From Proteocatella sp041738345 (lineage in GTDB: Bacteria > Bacillota > Clostridia > Peptostreptococcales > Filifactoraceae), in NCBI GenBank assembly GCA_041738345.1, contig JBGSPX010000035.1:1-64000 (forward strand): a stretch of DNA of 64,000 nt, in the 5' to 3' direction. Below the pieces are notes generated by a model. The model was not told where the DNA came from and ran no database searches. It worked only from the letters and a program-made list of their open reading frames with translations. This document shows, one piece after another, positions 34,583 to 44,894 of the stretch (positions are counted from its first letter, which is position 1; the number at the start of each line of letters is the position of its first letter). Both the position numbers and the translations under genes were made by a program.

Positions 34583-35587
34583 ATGGCGATAATAGTAGCA
34601 ATATTGATGTTTACTTTTTTAGTGCTAATTCATGAATTAGGACATTTTTTGACTGCCAAAAAGCTTAAGGTTAGAGCCTATGAGTTAGCTATAGGTATGG
34701 GGCCTAAAATATTTGGGAAAACATACAAAGATACAGACTATACACTTAGAGCAATTCCCTTTTTAGCATATGTAAGATTTGGAGATGAAGAAGACTCACT
34801 ATTTGAAGATGGCGACAATTTTATGAACCAGAGTCCAATAGATAGAATGAAGATTATTATAATGGGGCCGCTTGTAAATATAGTTGCTGCTTTCTTAATA
34901 ATGATTTTAGTAGTATTTATGACAGGACTTCCAGTAAATAAAATCGGAGAGCTTACACCTAATATGCCGGCGATAGAAGCAGGGATGAAGGTTGGAGATG
35001 TAATTGTTGAGATAGATAAAACACCCGTAAAAGATTGGCAGGATGTTGTGGAAACTATAACGGTTCACAAAGAAGGTCCAATCGAATTTGTAGTAGAGAA
35101 CAAGGCTGAACAAGCACAAAGAACACTAGAAATAATGCCTGTAGAAAAAGATGGGCGAATGGTTATAGGAATTGCCCCAGCATTTGAAAAAGATTTGGGA
35201 CAGTCCATTGTTATAGGAAGCAAAACAACTGTCAGAATGAGTACGATGATGCTAGATATGGTAAAACAGCTGTTTACAGGAAAAGCAGATATCAATCAAT
35301 TTTCAGGCCCTGTAGGGATTGTATCAATAGTAAATGATGCGGCTAAAACAGGCTTTGTAAATGTGCTTTATATAACTGCGATGCTAAGCTTAAACTTAGG
35401 AATACTAAATCTACTTCCAATTCCAGCACTGGATGGAAGTAAGATACTGATATATGGATTTGAAGCCATTACAGGAAAAGCTATGAATAGAGAACTAGAG
35501 ATGAAGATAACCTTGATGGGCTTTGCAGTTCTGATGGCATTTACCGTATTTATAACATATAAGGATTTTTTGAAGCTTTTAGGCTAA
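34583..35587 (+). CDS. rseP: RseP/RasP site-2 zinc metalloprotease
   Basis: 334 residues. HELGH at residues 17-21 in the first membrane helix is the zinc motif, and NLLPIPALDG near 275 supplies the third ligand. One PDZ domain lies between (about 110-200, AGMKVGDVIVEIDK). Four membrane helices. It cuts within membranes to release anti-sigma factors, signal-peptide remnants and similar substrates. AAGGAGAAA at 34571-34579 gives the start. Confidence 0.95.
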   Translation: MAIIVAILMFTFLVLIHELGHFLTAKKLKVRAYELAIGMGPKIFGKTYKDTDYTLRAIPFLAYVRFGDEEDSLFEDGDNFMNQSPIDRMKIIIMGPLVNIVAAFLIMILVVFMTGLPVNKIGELTPNMPAIEAGMKVGDVIVEIDKTPVKDWQDVVETITVHKEGPIEFVVENKAEQAQRTLEIMPVEKDGRMVIGIAPAFEKDLGQSIVIGSKTTVRMSTMMLDMVKQLFTGKADINQFSGPVGIVSIVNDAAKTGFVNVLYITAMLSLNLGILNLLPIPALDGSKILIYGFEAITGKAMNRELEMKITLMGFAVLMAFTVFITYKDFLKLLG

Positions 35588-35599
35588 TAGGAGCAAATA

Positions 35600-36655
35600 A
35601 TGATAGATAGAAGAAAAACCAAGACCGTAACCTTAGGGAATTTAAAAATTGGAAGTGGGAATAAAATAACTGTGCAATCGATGACCAATACCAAAACTTC
35701 AGATGTGGAAGCTACGGTAAGTCAGATAAAACGCTTAGAAGAAGCGGGGTGTGAAATTGTAAGAGCGTCTGTACCTGATTTAGAATCCGCAGAAGCAATA
35801 AAAGCTATTGTAAACAAGATTAACATACCACTTGTAGCAGACATTCACTTTGACCACAGATTAGCGTTAAAAGCTATAGAAAATGGCGTAGAAGGCCTTA
35901 GAATAAACCCAGGCAATATAGGTGGAGAAGAAAAAGTAAGAGAAGTAATAAAAAAAGCCAAGGAACGCAATATAAAGATAAGAATAGGCGTAAATGGAGG
36001 CTCACTTGAAAAAGAGATAGTAGCCGCTTATGGTAAGGGTTCAGATGCTATGGTTCAAAGCGCCCTAAGCCATATCAAAATTCTTGAAGATTTAGAGTTT
36101 TACAATACTGTAGTATCTTTAAAATCGAGCGATATATTTAAAACTATAGAGGCCTACCAAAAATTTGCTAAACTTACAGATTATCCACTTCACTTAGGAA
36201 TAACTGAGTCAGGTACAATAAAAAAAGGTACAATAAAATCAGCTATAGGAATAGGCCATTTACTGCTAAACGGAATAGGAGATACTATAAGAGTATCCCT
36301 TACCGCAGATCCTGTAGAAGAAATTTATGTAGCCAAAGATATACTTTCGTCTTTAGAACTTGAAAGAGATGGGATAAAGATAATATCTTGCCCTACGTGT
36401 GCAAGAACTCAGATAAATCTTATAGAATTAGCTCAGAGAATCGAAGCTAAGACTAAAGATATAAAAAAACCAATCACCGTAGCTATAATGGGTTGTGCAG
36501 TAAACGGACCAGGAGAAGCAAGTGAAGCCGATATTGGAATAGCAGGTGGAAATAAGGAAGCCATACTATTCAAAAAAGGCAAAATTATAAAGAAATTCAA
36601 AGAAGAAGATATAGAAGAAGTACTGTTAAAAGAGATAGAAGATTATAAACTATAA
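35600..36655 (+). CDS. ispG: 4-hydroxy-3-methylbut-2-enyl diphosphate synthase
   Basis: 351 residues, the compact bacterial form. The TIM barrel has VQSMTNTKTSDVEATVSQI and LVADIHFDHRLAL; the iron-sulfur ligands appear in SCPTCARTQINL and MGCAVNGPGEA. IspG reduces methylerythritol cyclodiphosphate in the penultimate step of the isoprenoid pathway, using ferredoxin or flavodoxin in anaerobes. It lies between rseP and polC as in most Clostridia. Confidence 0.96.
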   Translation: MIDRRKTKTVTLGNLKIGSGNKITVQSMTNTKTSDVEATVSQIKRLEEAGCEIVRASVPDLESAEAIKAIVNKINIPLVADIHFDHRLALKAIENGVEGLRINPGNIGGEEKVREVIKKAKERNIKIRIGVNGGSLEKEIVAAYGKGSDAMVQSALSHIKILEDLEFYNTVVSLKSSDIFKTIEAYQKFAKLTDYPLHLGITESGTIKKGTIKSAIGIGHLLLNGIGDTIRVSLTADPVEEIYVAKDILSSLELERDGIKIISCPTCARTQINLIELAQRIEAKTKDIKKPITVAIMGCAVNGPGEASEADIGIAGGNKEAILFKKGKIIKKFKEEDIEEVLLKEIEDYKL

Positions 36656-36672
36656 TTAGAGAAAGTATAATA

Positions 36673-39600
36673 ATGCAAAATATAAAAGAATATTTTAAAT
36701 CACAAAATATTTTAGTAGAAAACATATATCTTTACAAAGAAGAAAAAAAGCTGGAGTTTGTAGGATGCTCTTCAGCTATAGTTAATTATAGAGAAATAAG
36801 AGATGTTGAAGCTCAGTTTTTAAAATCAAATTCTCAAATCAAAGGAGCATCTATAAAAGTCAAATACACAGGCTCTAAAGACATTAAAGAAGTGCTTCAA
36901 GCATATATTCCAAATATAGAATGTATGCTTGAGGCTTTTTGTCCTGTAATAAAATCAAATTCAAATTATGTAGAGATAAAACACTGTGAGGATAAGCTAG
37001 AACTTCAAATTAAAGATAAGATTATATACGAAAGTTTCAAAAAGAAAAAAATAGAACTTCATCTAAAAAACTCATTGGCATATGAACTGGGTATAGATTT
37101 AGACATAGAACTTACAGACCTTAGTGAAAGTATAAATCTGATAGATTATATTAAAGAGAGTGAAAAGGTACTTGAAAAAGAAATTCAAAAAATTGGAACA
37201 GACCTTGAAAAATCAAAAAAGGCAGCTCCAGTAAAAAAAGTAGTTTCGGATGAAGATGTACTCCATGGCAAAAAGATAACTCAAGAAATTATAAAATTAG
37301 AGACAATAAGAGATGTAACGCCAAACATAGCCTTTGAAGGTGAAGTATTTGGAGTGGAACAGCGAATTTTAAATTCAGGAAAAGTAATCCACACATTTTT
37401 AATCACAGACCTCACTAATTCTATAATGTGTAAATTCTTTTCAGCTAGTGACGAAAGTGTACTAAAAAAAGGCGATTATGTAAGAGTTAAAGGCGATGCT
37501 CAGTATGATACCTATGCAAAAGAACTGATTGTTATGGTAAAAGATATAAATAAAGCAGATAAGTTTATAAGACGAGATTTAGCTAAGGAAAAACGAGTAG
37601 AACTTCACCTGCATACTTCAATGTCTATGATGGATGCGGTAACTAATGTAAGTGATTTAGTTAAAAAAGCGAAAGAATTTGGACATAAGGCAGTAGCTAT
37701 AACAGACCATGGCGTAGTACAGGCTTTTCCTGATGCAATGAGTGCAGGGAAAAAACACGAAATAAAAATCCTATATGGAGTAGAAGGCTATCTTATAGAT
37801 GATTTAAGCAGAGTACTAAAAGACTACAATGAACTCCCACTATCTCAGAGTTTTGTCGTATTTGATATAGAGACTACAGGACTATCTCCAACTTCAGAAA
37901 AAATTACAGAAATTGGGGCAGTTAAAATCGAAAACTATGAGATTGTAGATAGATTTAGTGAACTTGTGAATCCTCAAAAACCAATACCTTCAAAGATAAC
38001 TGAACTTACAGGTATTAGTAACGACATGGTAAGAGATAAACGTACTATAAATGAGGTACTTCCAGAATTCTTAGATTTTATAGGCGATAGTATGTTAGTC
38101 GCTCACAACAGTGACTTTGATACAGGTTTTATAAGAGAAGCTTGCAGGCTTCAAAATATAGAATATAAGCTTAAAGCAATTGATACTGTAACGATATCGA
38201 GGGCACTATTACCAGAACTCAAAAGACATAAACTTAATGTTATAGCCAAACATTTAAATATAAAATTAGAAAATCACCATAGAGCCGTAGATGATGCAGA
38301 GGCAACTGCACAGATATTTTTGAAATTTATAGAAATGTTTCAAGCAAACGGAGTAGAAAAACTTTCACAAGTAAATGAACTTTATACCGATAAGGATTTT
38401 AAAAGTAAACGTCCAAACCATGTAACGATACTGGTTCAAAATATGGTAGGGCTAAAAAATCTTTATAAACTTATTTCAATAGCACATATAGAAAACTTTC
38501 ATAAAAATCCAAGAACGCTTAAAAGCGTGTTAAATAGACATAAAGAAGGACTCTTGATTGGAAGCGCGTGTGAAGCTGGGGAAGTATATCAAGCAATCCA
38601 GAAGAATTTGCCAGAAAAAGATATAGATAGAATAATTAGTTACTACGATTATATAGAGATAATGCCTTGGGAAAATAATGAATTTATGATTCAAAAAGGT
38701 ATTGTAAAAGATGTAGAGGCGCTTAGAGAGCTAAATAGACAGATATATAATCATGCTAAGCGAAATAACAAACTTGTAGTAGCGACAGGCGATGTTCACT
38801 ATAAGGAAAAACATGATGGAATATTTAGAAATATTTTAAAAATTGCTCAAAAATTTCCAAATGAAGGCGAAGACAAAGCGCTTTATTTTAGAACTACAGA
38901 TGAGATGATAGAAGAATTCAGCTATCTTGGTTCAGAAATTGCACATGAAGTGGTTGTGGAAAATACAAATAAAATTGCAGATATGATAGAGGATATAAAG
39001 CCGATTCCAGACGGTACTTTCCCACCATTTATAGAAGGCTCAGATGTAGAACTTAGAGAAATGTGTAACAAAAAAGCAGAATCTATATATGGTAGCCCAA
39101 TTCCGCAGATAGTAAAAGATAGACTAGATAGAGAACTAAATTCCATAATTGGAAATGGATATGCAGTTATGTATATAATTGCCCAAAAACTTGTAACAAA
39201 ATCAATTGCAGACGGATATCTAGTAGGTTCAAGGGGTTCGGTAGGGTCTTCCTTTGCAGCTACGATGAGTGATATAACAGAAGTAAATCCGCTGTGTCCG
39301 CACTATATATGCGGGGAATGTAAACATAGTGAATTTATAACAGATGGAAGTTATGGTTCAGGAGCAGACCTTCCAGATAAAATATGTCCAAATTGCGGGG
39401 TAGAGCTTATAAAAGAAGGGCATGATATCCCGTTTGAAGTATTCTTGGGATTTGAAGGCGATAAGGAGCCCGATATAGATCTTAACTTTGCAGGAGAATA
39501 TCAGCCCTGCGCACATAAATATACAGAGGAACTTTTCGGAGAAGAATATGTATTTAGAGCGGGGACAATAGGTACAATTGCAGACAAGACTGCTTATGGA

Positions 39601-40893
39601 TATGTAATGAAATACCTAGAAGAAACTCAAAATATTGCTAATTCCGCAGAAATAAGCCGCTTAAGAGATGGTTGTACAGGTATAAAAAGAACCTCAGGAC
39701 AGCATCCAGGGGGCGTAATGGTAGTCCCGGATTATAAAGACGTATATGATTTTTCACCTATACAGTATCCAGCGAATGATTCCTCAAGCGGAGTAAAAAC
39801 TACTCACTTTGACTATCACTCTATAAGTGGTAGAATTCTAAAACTAGATATACTGGGTCACGACGTACCGACAATAATAAAAATGTTAGAAGACTTTACA
39901 GGAGTTATTGCGACTACGATAAAGCTAGACGACCCTGAGACTATGTCGATTTTTACAAGTTCAGAGGTGCTAGGCTGCGATTTAAGTGAAATAAAGTGTG
40001 ATACAGGGTCTCTTGGAATTCCTGAATTTGGAACCAAATTTGTAAGACAGATGTTAATGGATACTACACCAAGTACTTTTGCAGAGCTTGTACGTATATC
40101 AGGATTATCGCATGGAACAGACGTATGGCTTAACAATGCACAGGAGCTTGTGCGAAATAAGGTAACTACCCTTAAAGAAGTAATTTCTACAAGAGATGAC
40201 ATAATGAATTATCTTATGCTAAAGGGTTTAAAACCTAAAACCGCATTTAAGATAATGGAAAATGTTAGAAAAGGAAAGGGACTTACAGAAGAGCATATAG
40301 AAGATATGAAAGCTCAAAATGTACCACAGTGGTATATAGAATCATGTCAGAAAATAAAATATATGTTCCCAAAAGCCCATGCCGCAGCATATGTAATGAT
40401 GTCCTTTAGAGTAGCTTATTACAAGGTTCACCATAAGGAAGCTTTTTACGCAACCTTCTTTACTACAAAGGTCGATGATTTTGATGCAGATGTAGTATGC
40501 AGAGGAAAAGATTATGTATTTGAAAAAATAAAGGAATTAGAATCGCTAGGAAACAATATAAGTACCAAAGAAAAAGGCCTGCTCATAGTGCTTGAGGTAG
40601 CTTATGAAATGTTCTCAAGAGGGGTAGAAATAGATAAGGTAGATATCTACAAGTCCGATGCGACTAAATTCAAAATTCAAGATGGAAAATTGCTGCCACC
40701 CCTTGTAGCAATACAGGGACTAGGCGAAACCGTAGCCAAAAATATACAGGTCGAAGCCAAAATGGGAAGAGAATTTATATCACTTGAAGACTTTAGAAAC
40801 AGAACCAAAGCGAACAAATCAGTAATAGAAATTCTAGTAAATCACGGATGTCTTTCAGACCTTCCAGAAAATAATCAATTGACACTATTTTAA
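36673..40893 (+). CDS. polC: DNA polymerase III alpha subunit, PolC type
   Basis: 1406 residues. Order: N-terminal domain (1-220), OB fold (about 220-300), PHP domain (VELHLHTSMSMMDAVT, near 315), inserted DEDDh proofreading exonuclease (VVFDIETTGLSP near 397, ending HHRAVDDAEATAQIF near 540), rest of PHP, then the polymerase with GSRGSVGSSFAATM near 857 and a zinc-binding pair CPHYICGECKHSEF / CPNCG. The C-terminal fingers and OB/HhH part is complete. PolC is the replicative polymerase of low-G+C Firmicutes. Confidence 0.98.
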   Translation: MQNIKEYFKSQNILVENIYLYKEEKKLEFVGCSSAIVNYREIRDVEAQFLKSNSQIKGASIKVKYTGSKDIKEVLQAYIPNIECMLEAFCPVIKSNSNYVEIKHCEDKLELQIKDKIIYESFKKKKIELHLKNSLAYELGIDLDIELTDLSESINLIDYIKESEKVLEKEIQKIGTDLEKSKKAAPVKKVVSDEDVLHGKKITQEIIKLETIRDVTPNIAFEGEVFGVEQRILNSGKVIHTFLITDLTNSIMCKFFSASDESVLKKGDYVRVKGDAQYDTYAKELIVMVKDINKADKFIRRDLAKEKRVELHLHTSMSMMDAVTNVSDLVKKAKEFGHKAVAITDHGVVQAFPDAMSAGKKHEIKILYGVEGYLIDDLSRVLKDYNELPLSQSFVVFDIETTGLSPTSEKITEIGAVKIENYEIVDRFSELVNPQKPIPSKITELTGISNDMVRDKRTINEVLPEFLDFIGDSMLVAHNSDFDTGFIREACRLQNIEYKLKAIDTVTISRALLPELKRHKLNVIAKHLNIKLENHHRAVDDAEATAQIFLKFIEMFQANGVEKLSQVNELYTDKDFKSKRPNHVTILVQNMVGLKNLYKLISIAHIENFHKNPRTLKSVLNRHKEGLLIGSACEAGEVYQAIQKNLPEKDIDRIISYYDYIEIMPWENNEFMIQKGIVKDVEALRELNRQIYNHAKRNNKLVVATGDVHYKEKHDGIFRNILKIAQKFPNEGEDKALYFRTTDEMIEEFSYLGSEIAHEVVVENTNKIADMIEDIKPIPDGTFPPFIEGSDVELREMCNKKAESIYGSPIPQIVKDRLDRELNSIIGNGYAVMYIIAQKLVTKSIADGYLVGSRGSVGSSFAATMSDITEVNPLCPHYICGECKHSEFITDGSYGSGADLPDKICPNCGVELIKEGHDIPFEVFLGFEGDKEPDIDLNFAGEYQPCAHKYTEELFGEEYVFRAGTIGTIADKTAYGYVMKYLEETQNIANSAEISRLRDGCTGIKRTSGQHPGGVMVVPDYKDVYDFSPIQYPANDSSSGVKTTHFDYHSISGRILKLDILGHDVPTIIKMLEDFTGVIATTIKLDDPETMSIFTSSEVLGCDLSEIKCDTGSLGIPEFGTKFVRQMLMDTTPSTFAELVRISGLSHGTDVWLNNAQELVRNKVTTLKEVISTRDDIMNYLMLKGLKPKTAFKIMENVRKGKGLTEEHIEDMKAQNVPQWYIESCQKIKYMFPKAHAAAYVMMSFRVAYYKVHHKEAFYATFFTTKVDDFDADVVCRGKDYVFEKIKELESLGNNISTKEKGLLIVLEVAYEMFSRGVEIDKVDIYKSDATKFKIQDGKLLPPLVAIQGLGETVAKNIQVEAKMGREFISLEDFRNRTKANKSVIEILVNHGCLSDLPENNQLTLF

Positions 40894-40910
40894 ATATATG
40901 GAGAGAAAAA

Positions 40911-41636
40911 ATGGAAAAATTAAGAGTAAAACTTATTGCACATACCCCAGAACCAGACAAAGTAGTTACAATGGCAGCCAAACTATGCTACTCATCAATT
41001 GGCGTAGAAGAAATGTCGCAAAAAATAACAGATGATGAAGTAGAACGCTTTTTATCAATGCTTATAGGACTTGGACACGAAAGTCCAGTAGAGCATACTA
41101 CGTTTACTTTTGCAATAGAAGGGATATCAAGAGCTTGCTCACATCAACTTGTAAGACATAGATTAGCTTCTTATTCACAACAGTCACAAAGATATGTAAA
41201 ACTTGAGCAATTTGGATATATAATCCCTAAGGCGATTGAAGAAAATGAAAAGACCAAAGAATTATTTATAAACTCAATGAATAGAGCGCAGGAAGACTAT
41301 AATGCTTTAGTAAAGCAGCTTGTAGAATCAGGAAGAACAGAAAAAGAAGCAATAGAAGATGCGAGATATGTATTTCCAAATGCCTGCGAAACTAAAATCG
41401 TAGTGACTATGAATGCGAGAAGCTTATTTAACTTCTTTGAGCATAGATGTTGCGAAAGAGCGCAGTATGAAATAAGAGAACTTGCGTATGAGATGCTTCA
41501 TGAATGCAAAAAGGTAGCGCCAATACTATTTAAAAAATGTGGTCCAAGCTGTTATAAGGGAGCATGTAAAGAAGGTAAGATGAGCTGTAAAAAACCAGAA
41601 ATAGCAAAATTAAGAATAGAAGCTATGGAAGCTTAG
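40911..41636 (+). CDS. thyX: FAD-dependent thymidylate synthase
   Basis: 241 residues. The ThyX motif RHR-x7-S is at residues 82-92 (RHRLASYSQQS). SRACSHQLVRH precedes it. ThyX makes dTMP from dUMP with methylene-tetrahydrofolate and FAD, without needing a separate dihydrofolate reductase. The C-terminus has a cysteine-rich stretch CGPSCYKGACKEGKMSC, longer than the minimal family. AGGAGAGAA-type site before ATG. It lies 17 bp after polC and 11 bp before the methyltransferase. Confidence 0.95.
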   Translation: MEKLRVKLIAHTPEPDKVVTMAAKLCYSSIGVEEMSQKITDDEVERFLSMLIGLGHESPVEHTTFTFAIEGISRACSHQLVRHRLASYSQQSQRYVKLEQFGYIIPKAIEENEKTKELFINSMNRAQEDYNALVKQLVESGRTEKEAIEDARYVFPNACETKIVVTMNARSLFNFFEHRCCERAQYEIRELAYEMLHECKKVAPILFKKCGPSCYKGACKEGKMSCKKPEIAKLRIEAMEA

Positions 41637-41647
41637 AAGGAGAACTA

Positions 41648-42364
41648 ATGCAGATAGAGGGAAGAAATGCCGTAATGGAAGCCTTAAAAAATGATAGAGA
41701 GATAGACTATATCTACATTAAAAAAGGCGAGATGGAAGGTTCTATAAATAAAATTATAGGCAAGGCGAAGGATAAAAAAATCCTTATAAAGATTGTAGAT
41801 AAAAATAAATTAGATGAAATGTCAGAGAGTAAAAATCATCAAGGAATAATTGCCATAGCAAATGAATATAAATATTGTGATATAGAAGATATATTAGAGC
41901 AAACTCGTGACAAACAAGGATTCTTTTTGATATTAGATGAGATAGAAGATCCACATAATCTAGGAGCGATAATAAGAAGCGCCGAAGCAAGTGGCGTAGA
42001 TGCAATAATAATCCCAAAAAGAAGAGCTTGTCAGGTAAATGCTACAGTTGAAAAAACAGCAGCAGGGGCAACAAGTCATATGAAGATAGCAAGAGTTACA
42101 AATCTTGTACAGACTATAGAAAAGATGAAAGAACAAGGAATCTGGATATATAGCGTAGATATGGCAGGTAGCGACTATACACGTATAGATTTAAAAGGAA
42201 AAGTGGCACTTGTTATAGGAAACGAGGGCAAGGGCATATCGAGACTTATAAAAGAAAAAAGTGATTTTACAATAAGTATACCTATGAAGGGAAGTATAAA
42301 TTCACTTAATGCTTCGGTAGCAGCTTCTGTAATAATGTTTGAAGCTGTAAGACAAAGAGGCTAA
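41648..42364 (+). CDS. rlmB: TrmH-family 23S rRNA 2'-O-methyltransferase (RlmB-like)
   Basis: 238 residues. N-terminal substrate-binding domain (EGRNAVMEALKN) and the SPOUT fold with DEIEDPHNLGAIIRSAEASG, VIGNEGKGISRLIKEK and the C-terminal SLNASVAASVIMFEAVRQR that forms the SAM knot. RlmB methylates G2251 in 23S rRNA in E. coli; exact target here is inferred. In Clostridia it normally lies before sigH, as here. Confidence 0.92.
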   Translation: MQIEGRNAVMEALKNDREIDYIYIKKGEMEGSINKIIGKAKDKKILIKIVDKNKLDEMSESKNHQGIIAIANEYKYCDIEDILEQTRDKQGFFLILDEIEDPHNLGAIIRSAEASGVDAIIIPKRRACQVNATVEKTAAGATSHMKIARVTNLVQTIEKMKEQGIWIYSVDMAGSDYTRIDLKGKVALVIGNEGKGISRLIKEKSDFTISIPMKGSINSLNASVAASVIMFEAVRQRG

Positions 42365-42378
42365 CACTTAAAGGTGGG

Positions 42379-43026
42379 ATGAAAATGACTGACAAAGAAA
42401 AGCGGGAGTTTGCCAGCGAAAAAGATGATGAAAAAGTTATAGAAGCGCAAGATGGGGATAAAGATGCGCAAGAATTTATCCTTAAAAAATATAAGAATCT
42501 TGTAAAAAGTCATGCTAAACAATATCATATAAACGGTGCAGACAAAGAAGACCTTATACAAGAGGGCATGATAGGCCTTTATAAAGCGATAAGAGATTAT
42601 AATCCTGAAAAAAACACATATTTTCATGTATTTGCACAACTTTGTATAGCAAGACAGATAATGACCGCAGTAAAAAGTGCTAATAGAAAAAAGCATACTC
42701 CACTAAATGACTATATTTCACTTGACATAAATGTAGAAGACATAAGTGAAAATATAGTAGATCAATTTAGTGCAGTAGTCAAAGGTCCAGAACAGCTACT
42801 TATAGAAAAAGAAGATAGCGAAAATATGAGAAAAAAGCTTCAAAAAACTTTAACTGAAAAAGAAATAAAAATTGTAGATTTGTATCTCAAAGGCTATAGC
42901 TATTCAGAAATGGCAGATATTGTAGGTATAAGTGATAAGGGCATAAGTAGTGCTCTTCATAGAGTGAAGAAAAAACTAAATGCCAAAGTACAGCCGCAAA
43001 CCGATTTAGGAGCAAAGGATGAGTAA
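42379..43026 (+). CDS. sigH: RNA polymerase sigma-H factor
   Basis: 215 residues. Regions 2.1-2.4 (GADKEDLIQEGMIGLYKAIRDYNP and IARQIMTAVKSANRKKH) and region 4 (LTEKEIKIVDLYLKGYSYSEMADIVG) are typical of SigH. In Bacillus it controls entry to sporulation and competence; nothing here shows whether this organism sporulates. Its 3' end overlaps the sigma-54 activator by 8 bp, which suggests co-transcription. Confidence 0.9.
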   Translation: MKMTDKEKREFASEKDDEKVIEAQDGDKDAQEFILKKYKNLVKSHAKQYHINGADKEDLIQEGMIGLYKAIRDYNPEKNTYFHVFAQLCIARQIMTAVKSANRKKHTPLNDYISLDINVEDISENIVDQFSAVVKGPEQLLIEKEDSENMRKKLQKTLTEKEIKIVDLYLKGYSYSEMADIVGISDKGISSALHRVKKKLNAKVQPQTDLGAKDE

Positions 43027-44758
43027 TTATCTATTTAGCATACAAGAAACCGTAATCAAATATGCCAAAGTATTGTCGCAGGTGACAGGCATAAATGTAG
43101 AAGTGGTGGACAATAAACTTTTTAGAATAGCCGGGACTGGCATTTTTGAAAATAAAATAAATAGAGATATGTCAGAAGAAGGCTATGTCTACAATCATGT
43201 AATACGAACCGGTGAGAGAAGTATAGTCTATAATCCCGGAAAAGAAGCAATATGCTTAGACTGTCCCACGAGAAGTATATGTAAAGAAACCTTTGAAATA
43301 TCAACCCCTATTAAATTTAAAGAAAATATAATAGGGGTAATTGGTATGGTTGGTACCGATTTGAGTCAAAAAGAAAAACTAGAAAATAATTTAGAAGTAT
43401 ACCTTCAGTTTATAGACCAGATTGCAGATTTTATATCAGCTAAAGTCGCAGAACTTCAAGAATCACGACATATAAAAGCAGTTATAGATGCACTTAATAT
43501 GGTTATAGATTCAAGCAAACAGGGTGTAATTTTAATTAATGAGCAGTCAGAGATAGTATCTATAAATAAGACAGGAAAAAAAGAACTAAAATTAAACTCA
43601 AATATTACAGGCAAAAAACTAATAATCAATGAAACTGGAGATAGTCTAAATAAACTCAACGAATATCTTTTAGAAATAAACCAAAAAGAATACAAGGTAA
43701 TGGGCGAAATCCATACGCTGAAAGACTATACTGAGCAGTTTTCCAAAATTTTAATATTCCAAAATATAAGCAATGTACAGTCTGATATGTATGAACTAAT
43801 ATCTACTATAAATCAGATGGATACTTCGAATATTATCGGAAATAGCGAAAAGACGATGAAACTCAAAAACAATATACTTAGAGTGGCAAAATCTACTTCT
43901 ACAATACTTATTACAGGAGAAAGTGGAACGGGAAAAGAAATGGTAGCTACGGCTATTTGGAAAGCTAGTGACAGAAGTGAAAATAAATTTGTGGCGATAA
44001 ACTGTGGTGCAATTCCAGAACCGCTTCTTGAAAGTGAATTATTTGGATATGTAAAAGGAGCCTTTACAGGCGCAGATCCTAATGGAAGACTTGGTAAATT
44101 TGAACTTGCAAACAATGGCATAATATTTCTAGATGAAATTGGTGATATGCCGCTTTATCTGCAAGTAAAGCTACTTAGAGTACTTCAGGAAAAGAAAATT
44201 TCAAGAATTGGTTCAAACCAGATAATTCCTATAGATGTAAGAGTTATAGCCGCGACCAATAAAGATTTGAAAAAGATGATTGAAGAAAATACCTTTAGAG
44301 AAGATTTATATTATAGACTAAATGTAATTCCGATGGAAATAGAACCGCTAAGAAATAGAAAAGAAGATATTGAAAGTCTTACATATTATTTCATAGATAA
44401 ATATTCAAAGCATTTTAACAAACAGTTTTTAAACATACATCAAGAAGCAATGGAAAAACTAAAATCAGCATATTGGAAAGGGAATGTAAGAGAACTCGAA
44501 AATGTGATTGAATTTATGATAAACATGATGGGTGAAAATGGTATCTTAGACCTTGAGACTATGCCAACTTATTTTTTAAAAACTATAGGAATTTCAGCTA
44601 ATCAAGAAATAAAATCACTAGCACAGCTTGAAAAAGAAGCCTTAGAGCAAGCGTTAAATAAATTTGGCAATACGGTGCAAGGCAAACAGCTTGCGGCCAA
44701 AGCACTTGGTATAGGGATTGCAACCCTATATAGAAAAGTAGAAAAATATAATATTTAA
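43019..44758 (+). CDS. Sigma-54-dependent transcriptional activator
   Basis: 579 residues. N-terminal sensory region (1-150) with CLDCPTRSIC near residues 79-88; a PAS-like domain follows (about 155-245). The central AAA+ domain has Walker A GESGTGKE (near 300), the sigma-54-contacting GAFTGA (near 347) and Walker B FLDEIGD. The C-terminal helix-turn-helix is LAAKALGIGIATLYRKVEKY. It overlaps sigH and is the first regulator in front of the purine cluster. Given the palindromes and the -24/-12 promoter behind it, it most likely activates ygeX and the genes after it. Confidence 0.93.
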   Translation: MSNYLFSIQETVIKYAKVLSQVTGINVEVVDNKLFRIAGTGIFENKINRDMSEEGYVYNHVIRTGERSIVYNPGKEAICLDCPTRSICKETFEISTPIKFKENIIGVIGMVGTDLSQKEKLENNLEVYLQFIDQIADFISAKVAELQESRHIKAVIDALNMVIDSSKQGVILINEQSEIVSINKTGKKELKLNSNITGKKLIINETGDSLNKLNEYLLEINQKEYKVMGEIHTLKDYTEQFSKILIFQNISNVQSDMYELISTINQMDTSNIIGNSEKTMKLKNNILRVAKSTSTILITGESGTGKEMVATAIWKASDRSENKFVAINCGAIPEPLLESELFGYVKGAFTGADPNGRLGKFELANNGIIFLDEIGDMPLYLQVKLLRVLQEKKISRIGSNQIIPIDVRVIAATNKDLKKMIEENTFREDLYYRLNVIPMEIEPLRNRKEDIESLTYYFIDKYSKHFNKQFLNIHQEAMEKLKSAYWKGNVRELENVIEFMINMMGENGILDLETMPTYFLKTIGISANQEIKSLAQLEKEALEQALNKFGNTVQGKQLAAKALGIGIATLYRKVEKYNI

Positions 44759-44795
44759 AAAAATTTATTTCAAAAAATAGTTTAAATTTAAAAAA

Positions 44796-44810
44796 TTATC
44801 AAAATGATAA
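44796..44810. promoter_or_regulatory. Putative activator-binding palindrome 1
   Basis: TTATCAAAATGATAA: arms TTATCA and TGATAA with a 3-bp centre. Its end lies 271 bp before the sigma-54 promoter, within enhancer range. Confidence 0.65.
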
Positions 44811-44836
44811 AAATGACAACTATAACGAAAAAATAA

Positions 44837-44851
44837 TTATCAAAATGATAA
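44837..44851. promoter_or_regulatory. Putative activator-binding palindrome 2
   Basis: Identical to copy 1; start-to-start distance 41 bp, close to four helical turns. This pair lies on the far side of the activator's terminator. Confidence 0.65.
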
Positions 44852-44894
44852 ATTTCTAATAAAATTTAATAAAATCAGCTTATGATTCAAAACC

